64,000 nucleotides of DNA from Prolixibacter denitrificans (GCF_003014495.1 NZ_PYGC01000005.1:62001-126000); one strand, 5' to 3'. Shown: positions 9,397-18,872, counted from the stretch's first letter. Program-made: numbers and translations. Notes: generated by a model from the letters alone, not told the origin.

Positions 9397-9819
9397 ATGG
9401 AAAACAAGGGAAATATCTTCCATCGGGGAGTTGTAAAGTTTGCGGATGACCATCGGATAGTAGTTGGAATCGTTTCCCAGTCAGCATGTGTGTCATGTTC
9501 GGTTAATGGTTCGTGCAACATGTCCGATGTCAAAGAAAAGGAAGTGGAGATTGAGAGCTGGAAAGGCACCTATACAAGGGGAGAATTTGTCGAAGTTATT
9601 GCCAGCGAATCACAGGGGTTCCGGGCACTTTTTGTAGCATATATCCTGCCCCTTATCATACTTTTGATCACACTCATCGTTTTGCTTCAGACTACCGGCA
9701 ATGAATCGCTGGCAGCAGCAGCTTCTTTGGGTGTTTTGGTGCCTTATTACGGTATTTTATATCTCCTGAAAGAAAAAATCAAACAAAAACTGAATTTTAG
9801 TATTCGAAAACTGAACTAA
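9397..9819 (+). CDS. RseC/MucC-family SoxR-reducing system protein
   Basis: A 140-residue inner-membrane protein of the RseC/MucC family. The N-terminal cytoplasmic part carries four cysteines in the pattern CVSCSVNGSC (about residues 28-37), as expected for a small Fe-S or metal site, followed by two transmembrane segments at about residues 71-91 and 98-115. In Bacteroidota this gene regularly heads the rnf operon. In enterobacteria RseC works with the related Rsx complex to keep SoxR reduced, so a role in RNF function or maturation is plausible. rnfB starts 12 bases downstream. Confidence 0.87.
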   Translation: MENKGNIFHRGVVKFADDHRIVVGIVSQSACVSCSVNGSCNMSDVKEKEVEIESWKGTYTRGEFVEVIASESQGFRALFVAYILPLIILLITLIVLLQTTGNESLAAAASLGVLVPYYGILYLLKEKIKQKLNFSIRKLN

Positions 9820-9831
9820 ACCTCAGATAAA

Positions 9832-10719
9832 ATGAGCATTACACTGATTTACACTGTTGTTGTTCTCAGCGCCATCGGGATCATCGCAGCGATTATCCTG
9901 TACTACGTATCTCAAAAATTCATGGTTCACGAAGATCCGCGCATCGACCAGATCGAGGAAGCGCTTCCAAGCGCCAATTGTGGTGGTTGTGGATATGCCG
10001 GTTGTCGTGCTTTCGCCGAAGCCTGTGTGGAAGAAAACGAGTTGAGCAGCTTGTTTTGCCCGGTTGGTGGAAACGAATGCATGAACGAAGTTGCTAATAT
10101 TCTCGGCTTGGAAGCAGTACAGAAAGCTCCCAAGGTAGCTGTACTTCGTTGTAACGGAACATGCGACCATCGTCCGAAAACCAATCAATTCGACGGAGCC
10201 AAATCTTGTTCAGCCGCTTCTTCACTTTACAGTGGCGAAACCGCATGTGCTTTTGGCTGCCTGGGTTACGGCGATTGTGTGGATGTCTGCGATTTCGATG
10301 CCCTGCACATGAATCCTGAAACCGGTCTGCCGGAAGTCGACGATGAAAAATGTACCGCATGTGGTGCCTGCGTCGATGCCTGCCCGAAAGACTTGTTCGA
10401 GCTTCGCAAGAAGATGCCGAAAGACCGCAAGATTTACGTGGCCTGCCGCAATGAGGATAAAGGTGCCGCCGCCAAAAAAGCCTGCGACGTTGCCTGTATC
10501 GGTTGTAGCAAATGTTTCAAAGAGTGTCCGTTCGATGCCATTACCATGGAAAACAACCTGGCCTTCATCGATTCGGATAAGTGTAAGCTTTGCCGCAAGT
10601 GTGTCACTGTTTGTCCTACCAACTCCATCATCGAGGTAAATTTCCCACCAAGGAAAATCAAACCCGAGCAGGTAGCCGAGCCGACATCAGCTGGTCCCGA
10701 TTCAACAGATAAAGCCTAA
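9832..10719 (+). CDS. rnfB: RNF complex subunit RnfB (ferredoxin domains)
   Basis: Electron-input subunit of the RNF ferredoxin:NAD+ oxidoreductase that couples electron flow to Na+ or H+ translocation. It has one N-terminal membrane anchor (about residues 5-25), then the four-cysteine Fes domain ANCGGCGYAGCRAFAEAC, then cysteine clusters for several [4Fe-4S] centres, including CTACGACVDACPKDLF, CIGCSKCFKECPF and CKLCRKCVTVCPTNS. The 295-residue length is normal for the Bacteroidota form. It lies between the RseC-family gene and rnfC in one operon. Confidence 0.96.
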   Translation: MSITLIYTVVVLSAIGIIAAIILYYVSQKFMVHEDPRIDQIEEALPSANCGGCGYAGCRAFAEACVEENELSSLFCPVGGNECMNEVANILGLEAVQKAPKVAVLRCNGTCDHRPKTNQFDGAKSCSAASSLYSGETACAFGCLGYGDCVDVCDFDALHMNPETGLPEVDDEKCTACGACVDACPKDLFELRKKMPKDRKIYVACRNEDKGAAAKKACDVACIGCSKCFKECPFDAITMENNLAFIDSDKCKLCRKCVTVCPTNSIIEVNFPPRKIKPEQVAEPTSAGPDSTDKA

Positions 10720-10757
10720 GAACTAAACGAATAATTAACGATAAACTGGAGGTCAAC

Positions 10758-12095
10758 GTGTTAAAGACATTCAAAATGGGAGGTGTTCACCCGGCCGAGA
10801 ATAAATTGTCAGCCGGCAAAGCCATCGAAAAGCTTCCCCTCCCGAAAACCGTCAGTATTCCCGTTGCTCAACATATCGGTGCTCCCGCCACCGTAGTGGT
10901 TAAACGCGGCGACGAAGTCAAAGTCGGTACGGTAATCGCGCAAAGTTCGGGATTTGTATCCACCAATATCCATTCATCCGTTTCCGGGAAAGTGAAGAAG
11001 ATTGATGATGTAATGGATTCGTCCGGATACAAGAAAAAAGCAGTCATCATCGAGGTTGAAGGTGATGAATGGGAACAAGGTATCGATACTTCCGATAACC
11101 TGATTAAAGAAACTCACCTGGACGCCAAGGAAATAAATGCAAAAGTTCTGGCAGCCGGAATCGTCGGTTTGGGTGGAGCCACCTTCCCCACGCACGTGAA
11201 ATTGAGCCCGCCTCCGGGAATGACCGCCGAGGTACTACTCATCAACGGTGTGGAATGTGAACCTTACCTCACTTCCGACCATCGCCTGATGCTGGAAAAA
11301 GGCGCTGAAATTATTGTCGGCACCAAGCTCCTGATGAAAACGCTGGGCGTGAATAAAGCGGTAATTGGTATCGAAAACAATAAACCCGATGCGATTACCC
11401 GCATGCAGGAATTCACTGCCAACGAGCCGGAAATCTCAGTTCAACCGTTGAAAGTGAAATATCCGCAGGGTGGTGAAAAACAGTTAATCAAAGCCGTTAC
11501 CGGCAAGGAAGTTCCGTCAGGTGCACTGCCTATTGCTGTTGGTGCGGTGGTGAATAACGTAGGTACAGCTTTCGCCGTTTACGAAGCGGTGATGAAAAAT
11601 AAACCGCTGGTCGAGCGGGTGGTTACCGTAACCGGAAAATCGGTCAAAGAACCGTCAAACCTGATGGTGCGCATCGGAACACCGGTTACCGACCTGGTGG
11701 AAGCCGCTGGTGGCATGCCCGAAGATACCGGCAAAGTGATTAGTGGTGGCCCGATGATGGGACGCGCCGTTACCACACTCGAAGTTCCGGTAACAAAAGG
11801 AACGTCGGGTATTCTTCTCATCCGCGACGACGAAGCGAAGCGGAATGAGGTAGAACCTTGCATCCGGTGTGGTAAATGTGTGAATGTTTGCCCCATGGGA
11901 CTCGAGCCTTACCTGTTGATGACCATGTCGGAGAAGAAATTGTGGGAACGCAGCGAAGACCGTCATGTGATGGATTGCATCGAGTGTGGCTCTTGTTCCT
12001 TCACTTGTCCGTCTAACCGCCCGTTGCTGGATTACATCCGACTGGGAAAAGGAACGGTGGGCAAACTCATTCGGGCACGGAAATCACAGAACTAA
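10758..12095 (+). CDS. rnfC: RNF complex subunit RnfC (NADH/flavin and Fe-S subunit)
   Basis: Peripheral RNF subunit that binds NADH and FMN and carries two [4Fe-4S] clusters. The start is GTG at 10758, supported by a good ribosome binding site (GGAGG, 5 bases upstream) that is unusual for this phylum. The N-terminal barrel-sandwich region is followed by the Rossmann-like NADH/FMN region (segment LINGVECEPYLTSDHR). The C-terminal ferredoxin motifs are CIRCGKCVNVCPMGLEP and CIECGSCSFTCPSNRP. The 445-residue length is typical. Confidence 0.96.
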   Translation: MLKTFKMGGVHPAENKLSAGKAIEKLPLPKTVSIPVAQHIGAPATVVVKRGDEVKVGTVIAQSSGFVSTNIHSSVSGKVKKIDDVMDSSGYKKKAVIIEVEGDEWEQGIDTSDNLIKETHLDAKEINAKVLAAGIVGLGGATFPTHVKLSPPPGMTAEVLLINGVECEPYLTSDHRLMLEKGAEIIVGTKLLMKTLGVNKAVIGIENNKPDAITRMQEFTANEPEISVQPLKVKYPQGGEKQLIKAVTGKEVPSGALPIAVGAVVNNVGTAFAVYEAVMKNKPLVERVVTVTGKSVKEPSNLMVRIGTPVTDLVEAAGGMPEDTGKVISGGPMMGRAVTTLEVPVTKGTSGILLIRDDEAKRNEVEPCIRCGKCVNVCPMGLEPYLLMTMSEKKLWERSEDRHVMDCIECGSCSFTCPSNRPLLDYIRLGKGTVGKLIRARKSQN

Positions 12096-12133
12096 TCGAA
12101 TATTAATCAGACAAAACAAACGCAAAAATACCG

Positions 12134-13114
12134 ATGAATAAACTGCTAACCGTATCACCTTCCCCGCACGTACAGGGTGACGAGTCCATACGGAAAATCA
12201 TGTACGGCGTGGTACTGGCCATGTTACCGGCCTTCGCCATGTCGGTTATGTTTTTCGGCTGGAACAGCGTAAAGGTGACACTCATTGCCATAGCGGCGAG
12301 TGTATTCTTCGAATATGTAATTCAAAAGTATATCATGAAGGTCAAGCCTACGGTCGACGATGGTTCTGCTATCGTTACCGGGATTTTGCTGGCCTTTAAC
12401 GTACCGGTCGGATTGCCGGTGTGGCTCATTGTTCTGGGAGCATTGGTCGCCATTGGCGTAGGTAAAATGTCGTTCGGCGGACTGGGACAAAACCCGTTCA
12501 ACCCGGCATTGGTGGGACGTGTTTTCCTGCTTATCTCCTTCCCTGTTCAAATGACCACATGGACAGCCAACAAAGTTGTCGCTGACGGCTTCTCCGGTGC
12601 AACACCGCTCGGGCTGCTGAAAGAAGGATTGAAGAATGGCGAAACCATTCCCCAAATCACTTCCCAGCTTCCAAGTCATTTCGACCTCTTCTGGGGAAAT
12701 ATGAGTGGTTCGCTGGGTGAAATTTCCGCTGTTGCATTGCTACTAGGTGGTGTTTACATGCTTTGGAAGAAAATTATCAGCTGGCACACGCCGGTTGCCG
12801 TTTTGGGAACCATCTTCATTTTCGAAGGAATTTTATGGTTAGCCAATCCGGATCGTTTCATGGACCCGATGTTCCACCTGTTCACCGGTGGTGCCATGCT
12901 CGGAGCTATTTTCATGGCTACCGATATGGTTAGTTCGCCGATGACACATGTGGGACAATTAATTTTCGGAGTCGGTATCGGAATTATCACCGTACTCATC
13001 CGAAACTTTGGGGCGTATCCGGAAGGTATTTCCTTCGCGATTCTCATCATGAACGCGTTCACCCCGCTGATCAATGCCTATGTCAAACCTACTAGATTCG
13101 GGAGGGTTGCATGA
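12134..13114 (+). CDS. rnfD: RNF complex membrane subunit RnfD
   Basis: Integral membrane RNF subunit homologous to NqrB, with about nine to ten hydrophobic segments over 326 residues. The motif SGATPLGLLKEG (about residues 155-166) holds the threonine that carries covalently bound FMN in the family. GLGQNPFNPALVGR is the conserved loop near the first half of the fold. The stop codon overlaps the rnfG start by four bases (ATGA), showing tight operon structure. Confidence 0.96.
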   Translation: MNKLLTVSPSPHVQGDESIRKIMYGVVLAMLPAFAMSVMFFGWNSVKVTLIAIAASVFFEYVIQKYIMKVKPTVDDGSAIVTGILLAFNVPVGLPVWLIVLGALVAIGVGKMSFGGLGQNPFNPALVGRVFLLISFPVQMTTWTANKVVADGFSGATPLGLLKEGLKNGETIPQITSQLPSHFDLFWGNMSGSLGEISAVALLLGGVYMLWKKIISWHTPVAVLGTIFIFEGILWLANPDRFMDPMFHLFTGGAMLGAIFMATDMVSSPMTHVGQLIFGVGIGIITVLIRNFGAYPEGISFAILIMNAFTPLINAYVKPTRFGRVA

Positions 13115-13755
13115 TGGCTAAAAGAGAATCGAGTTTCATCAATATGCTGGTAACGCTGTTTGCCGTTACCTTCATCGCCTCTGCATCGCTTGGTCTGGTG
13201 AACGAAATGACCCGCGACGCCATTAAAAAAGCCAACATAAAGGCACAGGAAAAAGCCATTGCGTCGGTACTTCCCAAATTCGACAAGCTTGGAAAAAGTC
13301 TGATGGTACTTCCGAAAGACGGGCCCGATAGTCTGGAATTATTCCCGGCATACGATGCACAGGGAAAAGAAGTTGGAACCGCCGTTAAATCGTATACCAA
13401 CAAAGGTTTCTCAGGCCACTTCACCATCATGGTCGGCTTCAAACCTGACGGCACTATTTCCGGTTACGAAGTATTGCAACACCAGGAAACACCGGGACTG
13501 GGTTCCAAGATGGGCGAATGGTTCCGGAACAAGGATAAACCGAAACAGGATATCATCGGGAAAAATCCCGGTAAGGTAAATTTCCACGTATCGAAAGACG
13601 GTGGAGATATCGACGCGATTACAGCGGCTACCATTTCATCGCGCGCATTTCTGGATGCTGTGCGCAGAGCGTACAACACCTGGAAAAATGAATCGGATGG
13701 AATGAGCGGCTCGAAAACCAAAAACGAAGCTCAAACGGAAGGAGGTAACTCATGA
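13111..13755 (+). CDS. rnfG: RNF complex subunit RnfG (FMN-binding)
   Basis: Membrane-anchored periplasmic flavoprotein of RNF, homologous to NqrC. A single N-terminal membrane segment lies at about residues 10-28, and the FMN-binding domain contains [15 protein letters not shown], where the threonine of the S/T-x-A-T motif takes the covalent [14 protein letters not shown] is another conserved FMN-domain loop. A GGAGG site lies five bases before the ATG at 13111, and the gene overlaps both its neighbours by four bases. Confidence 0.95.
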   Translation: MMAKRESSFINMLVTLFAVTFIASASLGLVNEMTRDAIKKANIKAQEKAIASVLPKFDKLGKSLMVLPKDGPDSLELFPAYDAQGKEVGTAVKSYTNKGFSGHFTIMVGFKPDGTISGYEVLQHQETPGLGSKMGEWFRNKDKPKQDIIGKNPGKVNFHVSKDGGDIDAITAATISSRAFLDAVRRAYNTWKNESDGMSGSKTKNEAQTEGGNS

Positions 13756-14336
13756 ATCAGATGAAAAACTTCACCAAAGGATTCCTGAAAGAGAATCCTG
13801 TATTTGTACTCCTGCTGGGAATGTGTCCCACACTCGGGGTCACCTCATCTGCTATCAACGGGATGGGCATGGGATTAGCCACCACGTTTGTGTTGGTGAT
13901 GGCCAATTTCGTGGTATCGTTGGTGAAAAGCGGTATTCCGGACAAAGTTCGTATCCCGAGTTTCATCGTTATCATAGCTACTTTCGTAACCATCGTTCAG
14001 CTGACCATGCAGGCTTACCTGCCATCGCTGTACGAAAGTCTGGGACTGTTCATCCCGCTTATCGTGGTCAACTGTATTGTGCTGGGACGTGCTGAAGCTT
14101 TTGCATCGAAAAATACTGTCTGGTCGTCCATCGTCGACGGTTTGGGCATGGGACTGGGTTTCACATTCGCACTGACGTTATTAGGTGCTGTTCGTGAGTT
14201 CCTCGGAAGCGGAAAGGTTTTCGGATTAACCATTTATCCGGAACATTACGGCAGCCTGATTTTCGTACTAGCTCCCGGAGCATTTATCGCGCTGGGTTAC
14301 CTGATTGCCCTCATCAATAAACTCAAAAAAGCCTGA
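13752..14336 (+). CDS. rnfE: RNF complex membrane subunit RnfE
   Basis: A 194-residue six-helix integral membrane protein homologous to NqrD. The N-terminal half-channel motif is [16 protein letters not shown], with the cysteine that helps ligate the intramembrane Fe-S centre shared with RnfA. The second half repeat has [18 protein letters not shown]. It starts inside the end of rnfG and is followed 6 bases later by rnfA, its topologically inverted partner. Confidence 0.96.
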   Translation: MNQMKNFTKGFLKENPVFVLLLGMCPTLGVTSSAINGMGMGLATTFVLVMANFVVSLVKSGIPDKVRIPSFIVIIATFVTIVQLTMQAYLPSLYESLGLFIPLIVVNCIVLGRAEAFASKNTVWSSIVDGLGMGLGFTFALTLLGAVREFLGSGKVFGLTIYPEHYGSLIFVLAPGAFIALGYLIALINKLKKA

Positions 14337-14342
14337 TAAGTT

Positions 14343-14915
14343 ATGCAATACATTATCATTATCATATCGGCCATTTTTGTCAATAACATCGTACTGGCAC
14401 AGTTCCTCGGAATCTGTCCTTTCCTCGGTGTTTCGAAAAAGACTTCAACCGCTATCGGTATGGCCGGAGCCGTTGCCTTTGTGATGACACTGGCAACCAT
14501 CGTGACCTATTTGATTCAGTACAATATTCTGGTGCCGTTGAACGTGGCCTACCTTCAGACCATTTCGTTCATCCTGGTGATTGCTGCGCTGGTTCAGCTG
14601 GTCGAAATCATCCTGAAAAAGGTAAGTCCTGCACTTTACCAGGCACTGGGCGTTTTCCTTCCGTTGATTACCACCAACTGTGCCATTCTGGGTGTGGCCA
14701 TTCTGACGATTCAGAAAGACTTTAACCTGATGGAAGGCGTAGTTTATGCCATCTCTACTGCTATCGGTTTTGGACTGGCGCTGGTGATTTTCGCCGGATT
14801 GCGCGAGCACCTCGACCTGATGAATGTACCGAAAGGTTTAAAAGGAACGCCTATTGCGCTGATTACAGCCGGTATTCTGGCCATGGCCTTCATGGGATTC
14901 TCCGGAATCGTTTAA
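14343..14915 (+). CDS. rnfA: RNF complex membrane subunit RnfA
   Basis: A 190-residue six-helix membrane protein homologous to NqrE and the inverted partner of RnfE. The conserved segments are NNIVLAQFLGICPFLGVSKK and LPLITTNCAILGVAI, each with the cysteine used in the intramembrane iron-sulfur centre. It is the last gene of the operon, followed by a strong intrinsic terminator, and with the other subunits completes a full RNF set (B, C, D, G, E, A). Confidence 0.96.
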   Translation: MQYIIIIISAIFVNNIVLAQFLGICPFLGVSKKTSTAIGMAGAVAFVMTLATIVTYLIQYNILVPLNVAYLQTISFILVIAALVQLVEIILKKVSPALYQALGVFLPLITTNCAILGVAILTIQKDFNLMEGVVYAISTAIGFGLALVIFAGLREHLDLMNVPKGLKGTPIALITAGILAMAFMGFSGIV

Positions 14916-14943
14916 GCCGAAAATTCATACAAATTCGATATAC

Positions 14944-14979
14944 AAAAGCTGCCTCGATGGATGTCGGGGCAGCTTTTTA
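14944..14979 (+). terminator. Intrinsic terminator of the rnf operon
   Basis: Stem AAAAGCTGCCTCGA pairing with TCGGGGCAGCTTTT (one T-G wobble), six-base loop, then a T-rich run. The run overlaps the last codon of the convergent HEPN-like gene. Confidence 0.85.
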
Positions 14980-15765
14980 TTTTTGTGACTCCTTTTTTTC
15001 GAAGTGTATTAAAATATCAGATAGATATTTTACAAATGACAAACAACGCAAGCTATTGGCCTCTGTTCCATACTCTGTATCTATCCCATGCATAACAACA
15101 TGCCTATTAAATTTTACTGGATATTGTTTTAAGCCTTCTTCGTGAGCCCCAATTGGCGATTGCTCTTTTATGGGAGCCATAAATATTGACAATGCCGTGC
15201 TAGAAATCTCAGACAACTCGGTAGTCATTTCAGGTAAATAATCTTGCTTCTTAATTTTTTTGAAGAATTTCTTCTTCGTATAGTCAAGGCATATTCCATC
15301 AGCCTGAGCTAACAATGCTGGTATCGAAACAAAATATTGCTTGTTATTTTGCGCTTGCTCGACTTGAGCAAATATAGCCTCTCTACTAGGATGCCTAGTT
15401 TTTAGTTTTTTAAAAATTTTATTCGTGTCCTCCCTAAAACGATTAATTAAATATTGATCTAGTTTCTCAATCTTGTCATCTTCAATTAAGGATGCAAGAT
15501 ACTCAGCAAGTCGTAAATCACTCCCAAAATCAAGATACCAACCATATTTAGCAAGCAAGACCAAATCACCAGGAGTATTTTTCAATAACTCAAATAATCT
15601 TTCTGTAAATTGTTGCGTCGCCCTCGCGACTCCATGTTCCTGTAGCTTTGCGAAAGGTCCCATTATCCCTTGAGACGAATTGCGACCACGGCTACCTAAT
15701 ATTTGTGACAAGCTCGCATCAATATACTTTTGAAACTCCTGAAAAGATTTCGTTATGTTATCCAA
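14977..15765 (-). CDS. Accessory protein with HEPN-like RX4H motif
   Basis: A 262-residue cytoplasmic protein, clearly richer in A and T than its neighbours. Near the C-terminus it has FNRHVVMHGIDTEYGT (residues 219-234), in which R221 and H226 form the R-X4-H signature of HEPN-type RNases; the segment after it (NSLRCLSFVKYLSDIL) looks like the closing helix. SIPALLAQADGICLDY (about 147-162) resembles a recurrent motif in uncharacterised proteins of the same type. HEPN proteins often serve as toxins or abortive-infection effectors, but this role is inferred here. The reading frame has no ATG or GTG before residue 35; TTG at 15765 is the best start and overlaps a TAGATTTG promoter-like box, so the N-terminus is uncertain or truncated. 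No antitoxin-like partner is adjacent. Confidence 0.6.
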   Translation of the reverse strand: MDNITKSFQEFQKYIDASLSQILGSRGRNSSQGIMGPFAKLQEHGVARATQQFTERLFELLKNTPGDLVLLAKYGWYLDFGSDLRLAEYLASLIEDDKIEKLDQYLINRFREDTNKIFKKLKTRHPSREAIFAQVEQAQNNKQYFVSIPALLAQADGICLDYTKKKFFKKIKKQDYLPEMTTELSEISSTALSIFMAPIKEQSPIGAHEEGLKQYPVKFNRHVVMHGIDTEYGTEANSLRCLSFVKYLSDILIHFEKKESQK

Positions 15766-15770
15766 ATCTA
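15763..15770 (-). promoter_or_regulatory. Possible -7 element overlapping the start of the HEPN-like gene
   Basis: TAGATTTG on the minus strand matches TAnnTTTG but overlaps the assumed TTG start. If it is used, translation must begin further downstream, the first in-frame ATG being at 15663. Confidence 0.3.
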
Positions 15771-15881
15771 GTATTTTTTTAAGTGTCCATTACTTATTAC
15801 AAAACAGAACTTCTTAGATATCCTTTGACTAACTCCTAAATTAACCATTTTTATGTTATTGAAGTCATAAGCTAATTCCAC

Positions 15882-15912
15882 AAAAAAAGGCCACCTCAAC
15901 CGAGGCAGCCTT
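15882..15912 (-). terminator. Intrinsic terminator of the S9 peptidase gene
   Basis: Minus strand: AAGGCTGCCTC, loop GGTT, GAGGTGGCCTT (11 pairs including two wobbles), followed by seven T. It lies 24 bases after the peptidase stop codon. Confidence 0.85.
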
Positions 15913-15935
15913 AACTATCTTATCAGGAAAAATCC

Positions 15936-18029
15936 TTATTTCAGGTATTTATCGAGCCAGTTGAAGAAGACCCGCTGCCACAGAATACCATCCTGTGCCT
16001 GCAATACCCAGTGACTTTCATTCGGGAAGTACAGGAACTCAGCAGGCAATCCGCGCAAGCGAGCTGCGTTAAAGGCTGCTTCGCCCTGCGTGTAAGGAAT
16101 CCGGTAATCATGTCCTCCGTGAATAACCAGAATCGGAGCATCCCAGTTCTGAACATACTTATGCGGAGAGAACTTGGCGTATGACTTCATCGCCACCGGG
16201 TTTTTGAAATCCCAGTACGAACCGCCCAAATCCCAGTTCACAAACCACATCTCTTCGGTGGTGGTGTACATCGCTTCCATGTTGAAGATACCATCGTGCG
16301 AAATGAAGGCTTTGAAGTAGCCGTTATTGTGTCCGGCCAGGTAGTAAACCGAGTAACCACCGAAACTGGCACCAACAGCTCCCAGACGGTTGTTATCCAC
16401 GTAGGGCTCTTTAGCGACATCTTTGATAGCCGACATATAATCGTCCATCGCCAGGCCACCGTAGTCGCCGGAGATTTCTTCGTTCCACTTGGTACCGAAA
16501 CCAGGCAATCCGCGACGGTTCGGGGCAACGATAATGTAATCGTTGGCAGCCATCATCTGGAAGTTCCAGCGGTACGACCAGAACTGACTAACCGTACTTT
16601 GGGGTCCGCCTTCGCAATACAGCAATGTCGGATATTTCTTGTTCGGATCGAAGTGCGGCGGATAAATTACCCACACCAGCTCCTTCTTGTTATCAACCGT
16701 TTTTACCCAACGTTTTTCCACCTTACCGAAAGTGAGCTGGTCGAGGTACTTTTTGTTGATATCGGTAATCTGTATCGCTTTTCCATCAGCAGGATTCACA
16801 CTGTACAGGTCCGCCGGATGTGACATCGAAACGCGCTGGCCAATGAGTTTATCTCCGGCGAGCATCACACTCTGATAGTTGTGTACTCCGTCGGTAATTC
16901 GGTGAATGCTGTCAGCCACTACGTCCAGCGAATACATTTCGTCAGTAGCGTGAATATCGGAAATGAAATAAATCTTCTTGCTATCGGCCGACCAAACCAG
17001 TCCGTTAGCATTCTGGTCGAAATCCTTGGAGTAATCTTTCTTATCTCCGGTAGCCAAATCGGCAATAAACAAGCGGTTTTTATCCGATTCGTAACCATCA
17101 TGCTCCATGCTTTCCCACGCCAGCTTTTTGCCGTCGGGCGAGAAAACAGGATTGATGTCGTAGCCCATCATACCTTTGGTATAGTTGATGGTTTCGCCAT
17201 TGGCAATATCATAGATGTAGATATCGGAATTGGTCGAAAGCGCATAAGCGCGGCCGACTTTCTTCTTGCAGGTGTAAGCAATCTTCTTTCCGTCGGGCGA
17301 GAAATTAATCTGCTCGATGCCACCAAATGGTTTCATCGGGGTATCGAAGCGTTCACCCTTCATGATATCGGTTCCGGCTACCACGTTATTCTCGTTGTAA
17401 TCGGTTACAAACACATGCTGGTAAGTATAATCGTGCCATTGATCCCAATGCACATACATCAGGTCTGTTTCCAGGCGAGCATCTGCTTTCGGAAGATCAG
17501 GAAACAAATCATGCACACTCTTGTCGAGCTTCACTGCTTTGATGTAAAGAATCCGGTCCTGGGTAGGCGCATACTTAAATCCGATGATGCCGCCATCGAT
17601 GTGTGAAACCTGATGTTTGGCAGAACCATCAGGGTTCATTTCCCACAACTGCGTGCTTCCCGATCTGGAAGAGAGGTAACCAATCTTCTTGCCGTCGGGA
17701 CGCCATTGCGGATTATATTCCTTCTCCGGTGTGTCGGTCAACTGCACCGGTGTACCTCCATCGGTGGAAACCGAATACAAATCGCGGTACGATTTATTTT
17801 CCGGGATATTGAAATAGGTTACAGCATACACGACCGATTTTCCATCGGGCGAAACTTCCGCTTCGCTCATTCGGCCAAACGACCAGAGCACTTCGGGAGT
17901 CATAATGTCGGAGGTCAGCTTGGGAACCTCAGGCACAAAATTCTTTTTCTCCACTTTCGGCGCTTTGGTGGTACAGGCCATCAGGCCGACCATTAATAGC
18001 GGAAGTGAAAAAAGAGCCAGTTTTTTCAT
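15936..18029 (-). CDS. S9-family prolyl oligopeptidase/dipeptidyl peptidase lipoprotein
   Basis: A 697-residue exported serine peptidase. The signal peptide ends in a lipobox (LMAC, Cys19), so it is probably anchored to a membrane facing the periplasm. Residues 50-430 form a beta-propeller with repeated WD40-like units (SPDGKSVVYAV, RPDGKKIGYLS, SPDGKKIAYTC). The C-terminal alpha/beta hydrolase domain has the nucleophile motif GASFGGYS (Ser555), Asp641 in HGGHDYRIP and His673 in ESHWVLQ. The closest known types are DPP5-like dipeptidyl or acylaminoacyl peptidases, which release short peptides. The gene has its own textbook promoter and terminator and so stands alone. Confidence 0.92.
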   Translation of the reverse strand: MKKLALFSLPLLMVGLMACTTKAPKVEKKNFVPEVPKLTSDIMTPEVLWSFGRMSEAEVSPDGKSVVYAVTYFNIPENKSYRDLYSVSTDGGTPVQLTDTPEKEYNPQWRPDGKKIGYLSSRSGSTQLWEMNPDGSAKHQVSHIDGGIIGFKYAPTQDRILYIKAVKLDKSVHDLFPDLPKADARLETDLMYVHWDQWHDYTYQHVFVTDYNENNVVAGTDIMKGERFDTPMKPFGGIEQINFSPDGKKIAYTCKKKVGRAYALSTNSDIYIYDIANGETINYTKGMMGYDINPVFSPDGKKLAWESMEHDGYESDKNRLFIADLATGDKKDYSKDFDQNANGLVWSADSKKIYFISDIHATDEMYSLDVVADSIHRITDGVHNYQSVMLAGDKLIGQRVSMSHPADLYSVNPADGKAIQITDINKKYLDQLTFGKVEKRWVKTVDNKKELVWVIYPPHFDPNKKYPTLLYCEGGPQSTVSQFWSYRWNFQMMAANDYIIVAPNRRGLPGFGTKWNEEISGDYGGLAMDDYMSAIKDVAKEPYVDNNRLGAVGASFGGYSVYYLAGHNNGYFKAFISHDGIFNMEAMYTTTEEMWFVNWDLGGSYWDFKNPVAMKSYAKFSPHKYVQNWDAPILVIHGGHDYRIPYTQGEAAFNAARLRGLPAEFLYFPNESHWVLQAQDGILWQRVFFNWLDKYLK

Positions 18030-18054
18030 TGTACAACAATTTTCTGATTTGACA

Positions 18055-18084
18055 CAAATTTAACCGGAATTATTATTTGGTCAA
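18055..18084 (-). promoter_or_regulatory. Promoter of the S9 peptidase gene
   Basis: On the minus strand, TTG (18082-18084), 19-base spacer, then TAAATTTG (18055-18062), matching the two-part Bacteroidota promoter. The ATG follows about 26 bases downstream. Confidence 0.65.
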
Positions 18085-18097
18085 GAACGGGCAAAAC

Positions 18098-18126
18098 AAA
18101 ACCCGCTATGTTACACAGCGGGTTTT
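18098..18126 (-). terminator. Intrinsic terminator of the NigD-like gene
   Basis: AAAACCCGCT pairs perfectly with AGCGGGTTTT across a nine-base loop; T runs flank both ends, so it could act in either direction. It lies after the NigD-like gene, just upstream of the peptidase promoter. Confidence 0.8.
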
Positions 18127-18164
18127 TGCTTTTTCTGTTTATGAACAATAAATAATCAACTCGG

Positions 18165-18872
18165 TCAGCTGCCGTAATGGTACGTCATAACCGGCTCCTG
18201 AACGGTCTGACCGTCATAGTTGGTGTAACGGACAATGAAATTAATTGAATCGTTGCCGGCTGCTTTCAGTGTTCCCAGCTTGAAGCTGACGATTCCCGAG
18301 GTGCGGTACGCCTGCTCGTCACCACGGGCATTATGCTTCAAATCGAGCATATACGGCTGGTCTACCCCATTTCCGGTTTCATCGTTCACCAGGTTAATGT
18401 AGTGTGTTGAACCAGCGGTGTAAAAGGCAATCTTCAGGTTCAGAATACTATCCTGCGACATCCAGATATCTTTCACATTGACCGGATCGTAGCCCATACT
18501 ATCAGCGGAAACCTTGGAAGCATTCGAAATGTTTTTGTAGAGAATTTCTCTTATATCGTTTACTTTTCCGTAATAGGTAAGCGAACCATCGCTATTGCTT
18601 TTGTCATCCAACGGATTGAAATTCACCCACACCCGCTGATTATTGTAAACATTGAAATAGGGAACCGATGTAGCCATCGGAACAAAGGAATCGCCGTTGT
18701 CCAGCTGAATCACGTATGAATTATCACTCGGATTCTCTTTCTGAACAACGCCCAGGCTGACGATGAAGTCGCCTACAGAGTATTTTCCGTCGTCATCCAA
18801 ATCACAGGATGTAACAAACACAGCCAGGAACGATGCGCCTAGCAGCAGTGTTAAAACCTTTCTCATATTCAT
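18165..18872 (-). CDS. NigD-like lipoprotein
   Basis: A 235-residue lipoprotein (lipobox ending at Cys23, then an acidic DLDDD stretch typical of surface-exported Bacteroidota lipoproteins). The N-terminal region DFIVSLGVVQKENPSDNSYV and the following two beta-rich domains match the NigD family, whose founding member lies in a nigericin-associated locus and whose function is unsettled. The terminal part (IVRYTNYDGQTV) looks like an Ig-type strand set. It is monocistronic, with a terminator after the stop. The family call is by pattern and length. Confidence 0.75.
   Translation of the reverse strand: MNMRKVLTLLLGASFLAVFVTSCDLDDDGKYSVGDFIVSLGVVQKENPSDNSYVIQLDNGDSFVPMATSVPYFNVYNNQRVWVNFNPLDDKSNSDGSLTYYGKVNDIREILYKNISNASKVSADSMGYDPVNVKDIWMSQDSILNLKIAFYTAGSTHYINLVNDETGNGVDQPYMLDLKHNARGDEQAYRTSGIVSFKLGTLKAAGNDSINFIVRYTNYDGQTVQEPVMTYHYGS

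Noticed and set aside
16881-17606. 241-residue open frame on the plus strand
   Set aside because: Antisense to the S9 peptidase; no recognisable features.
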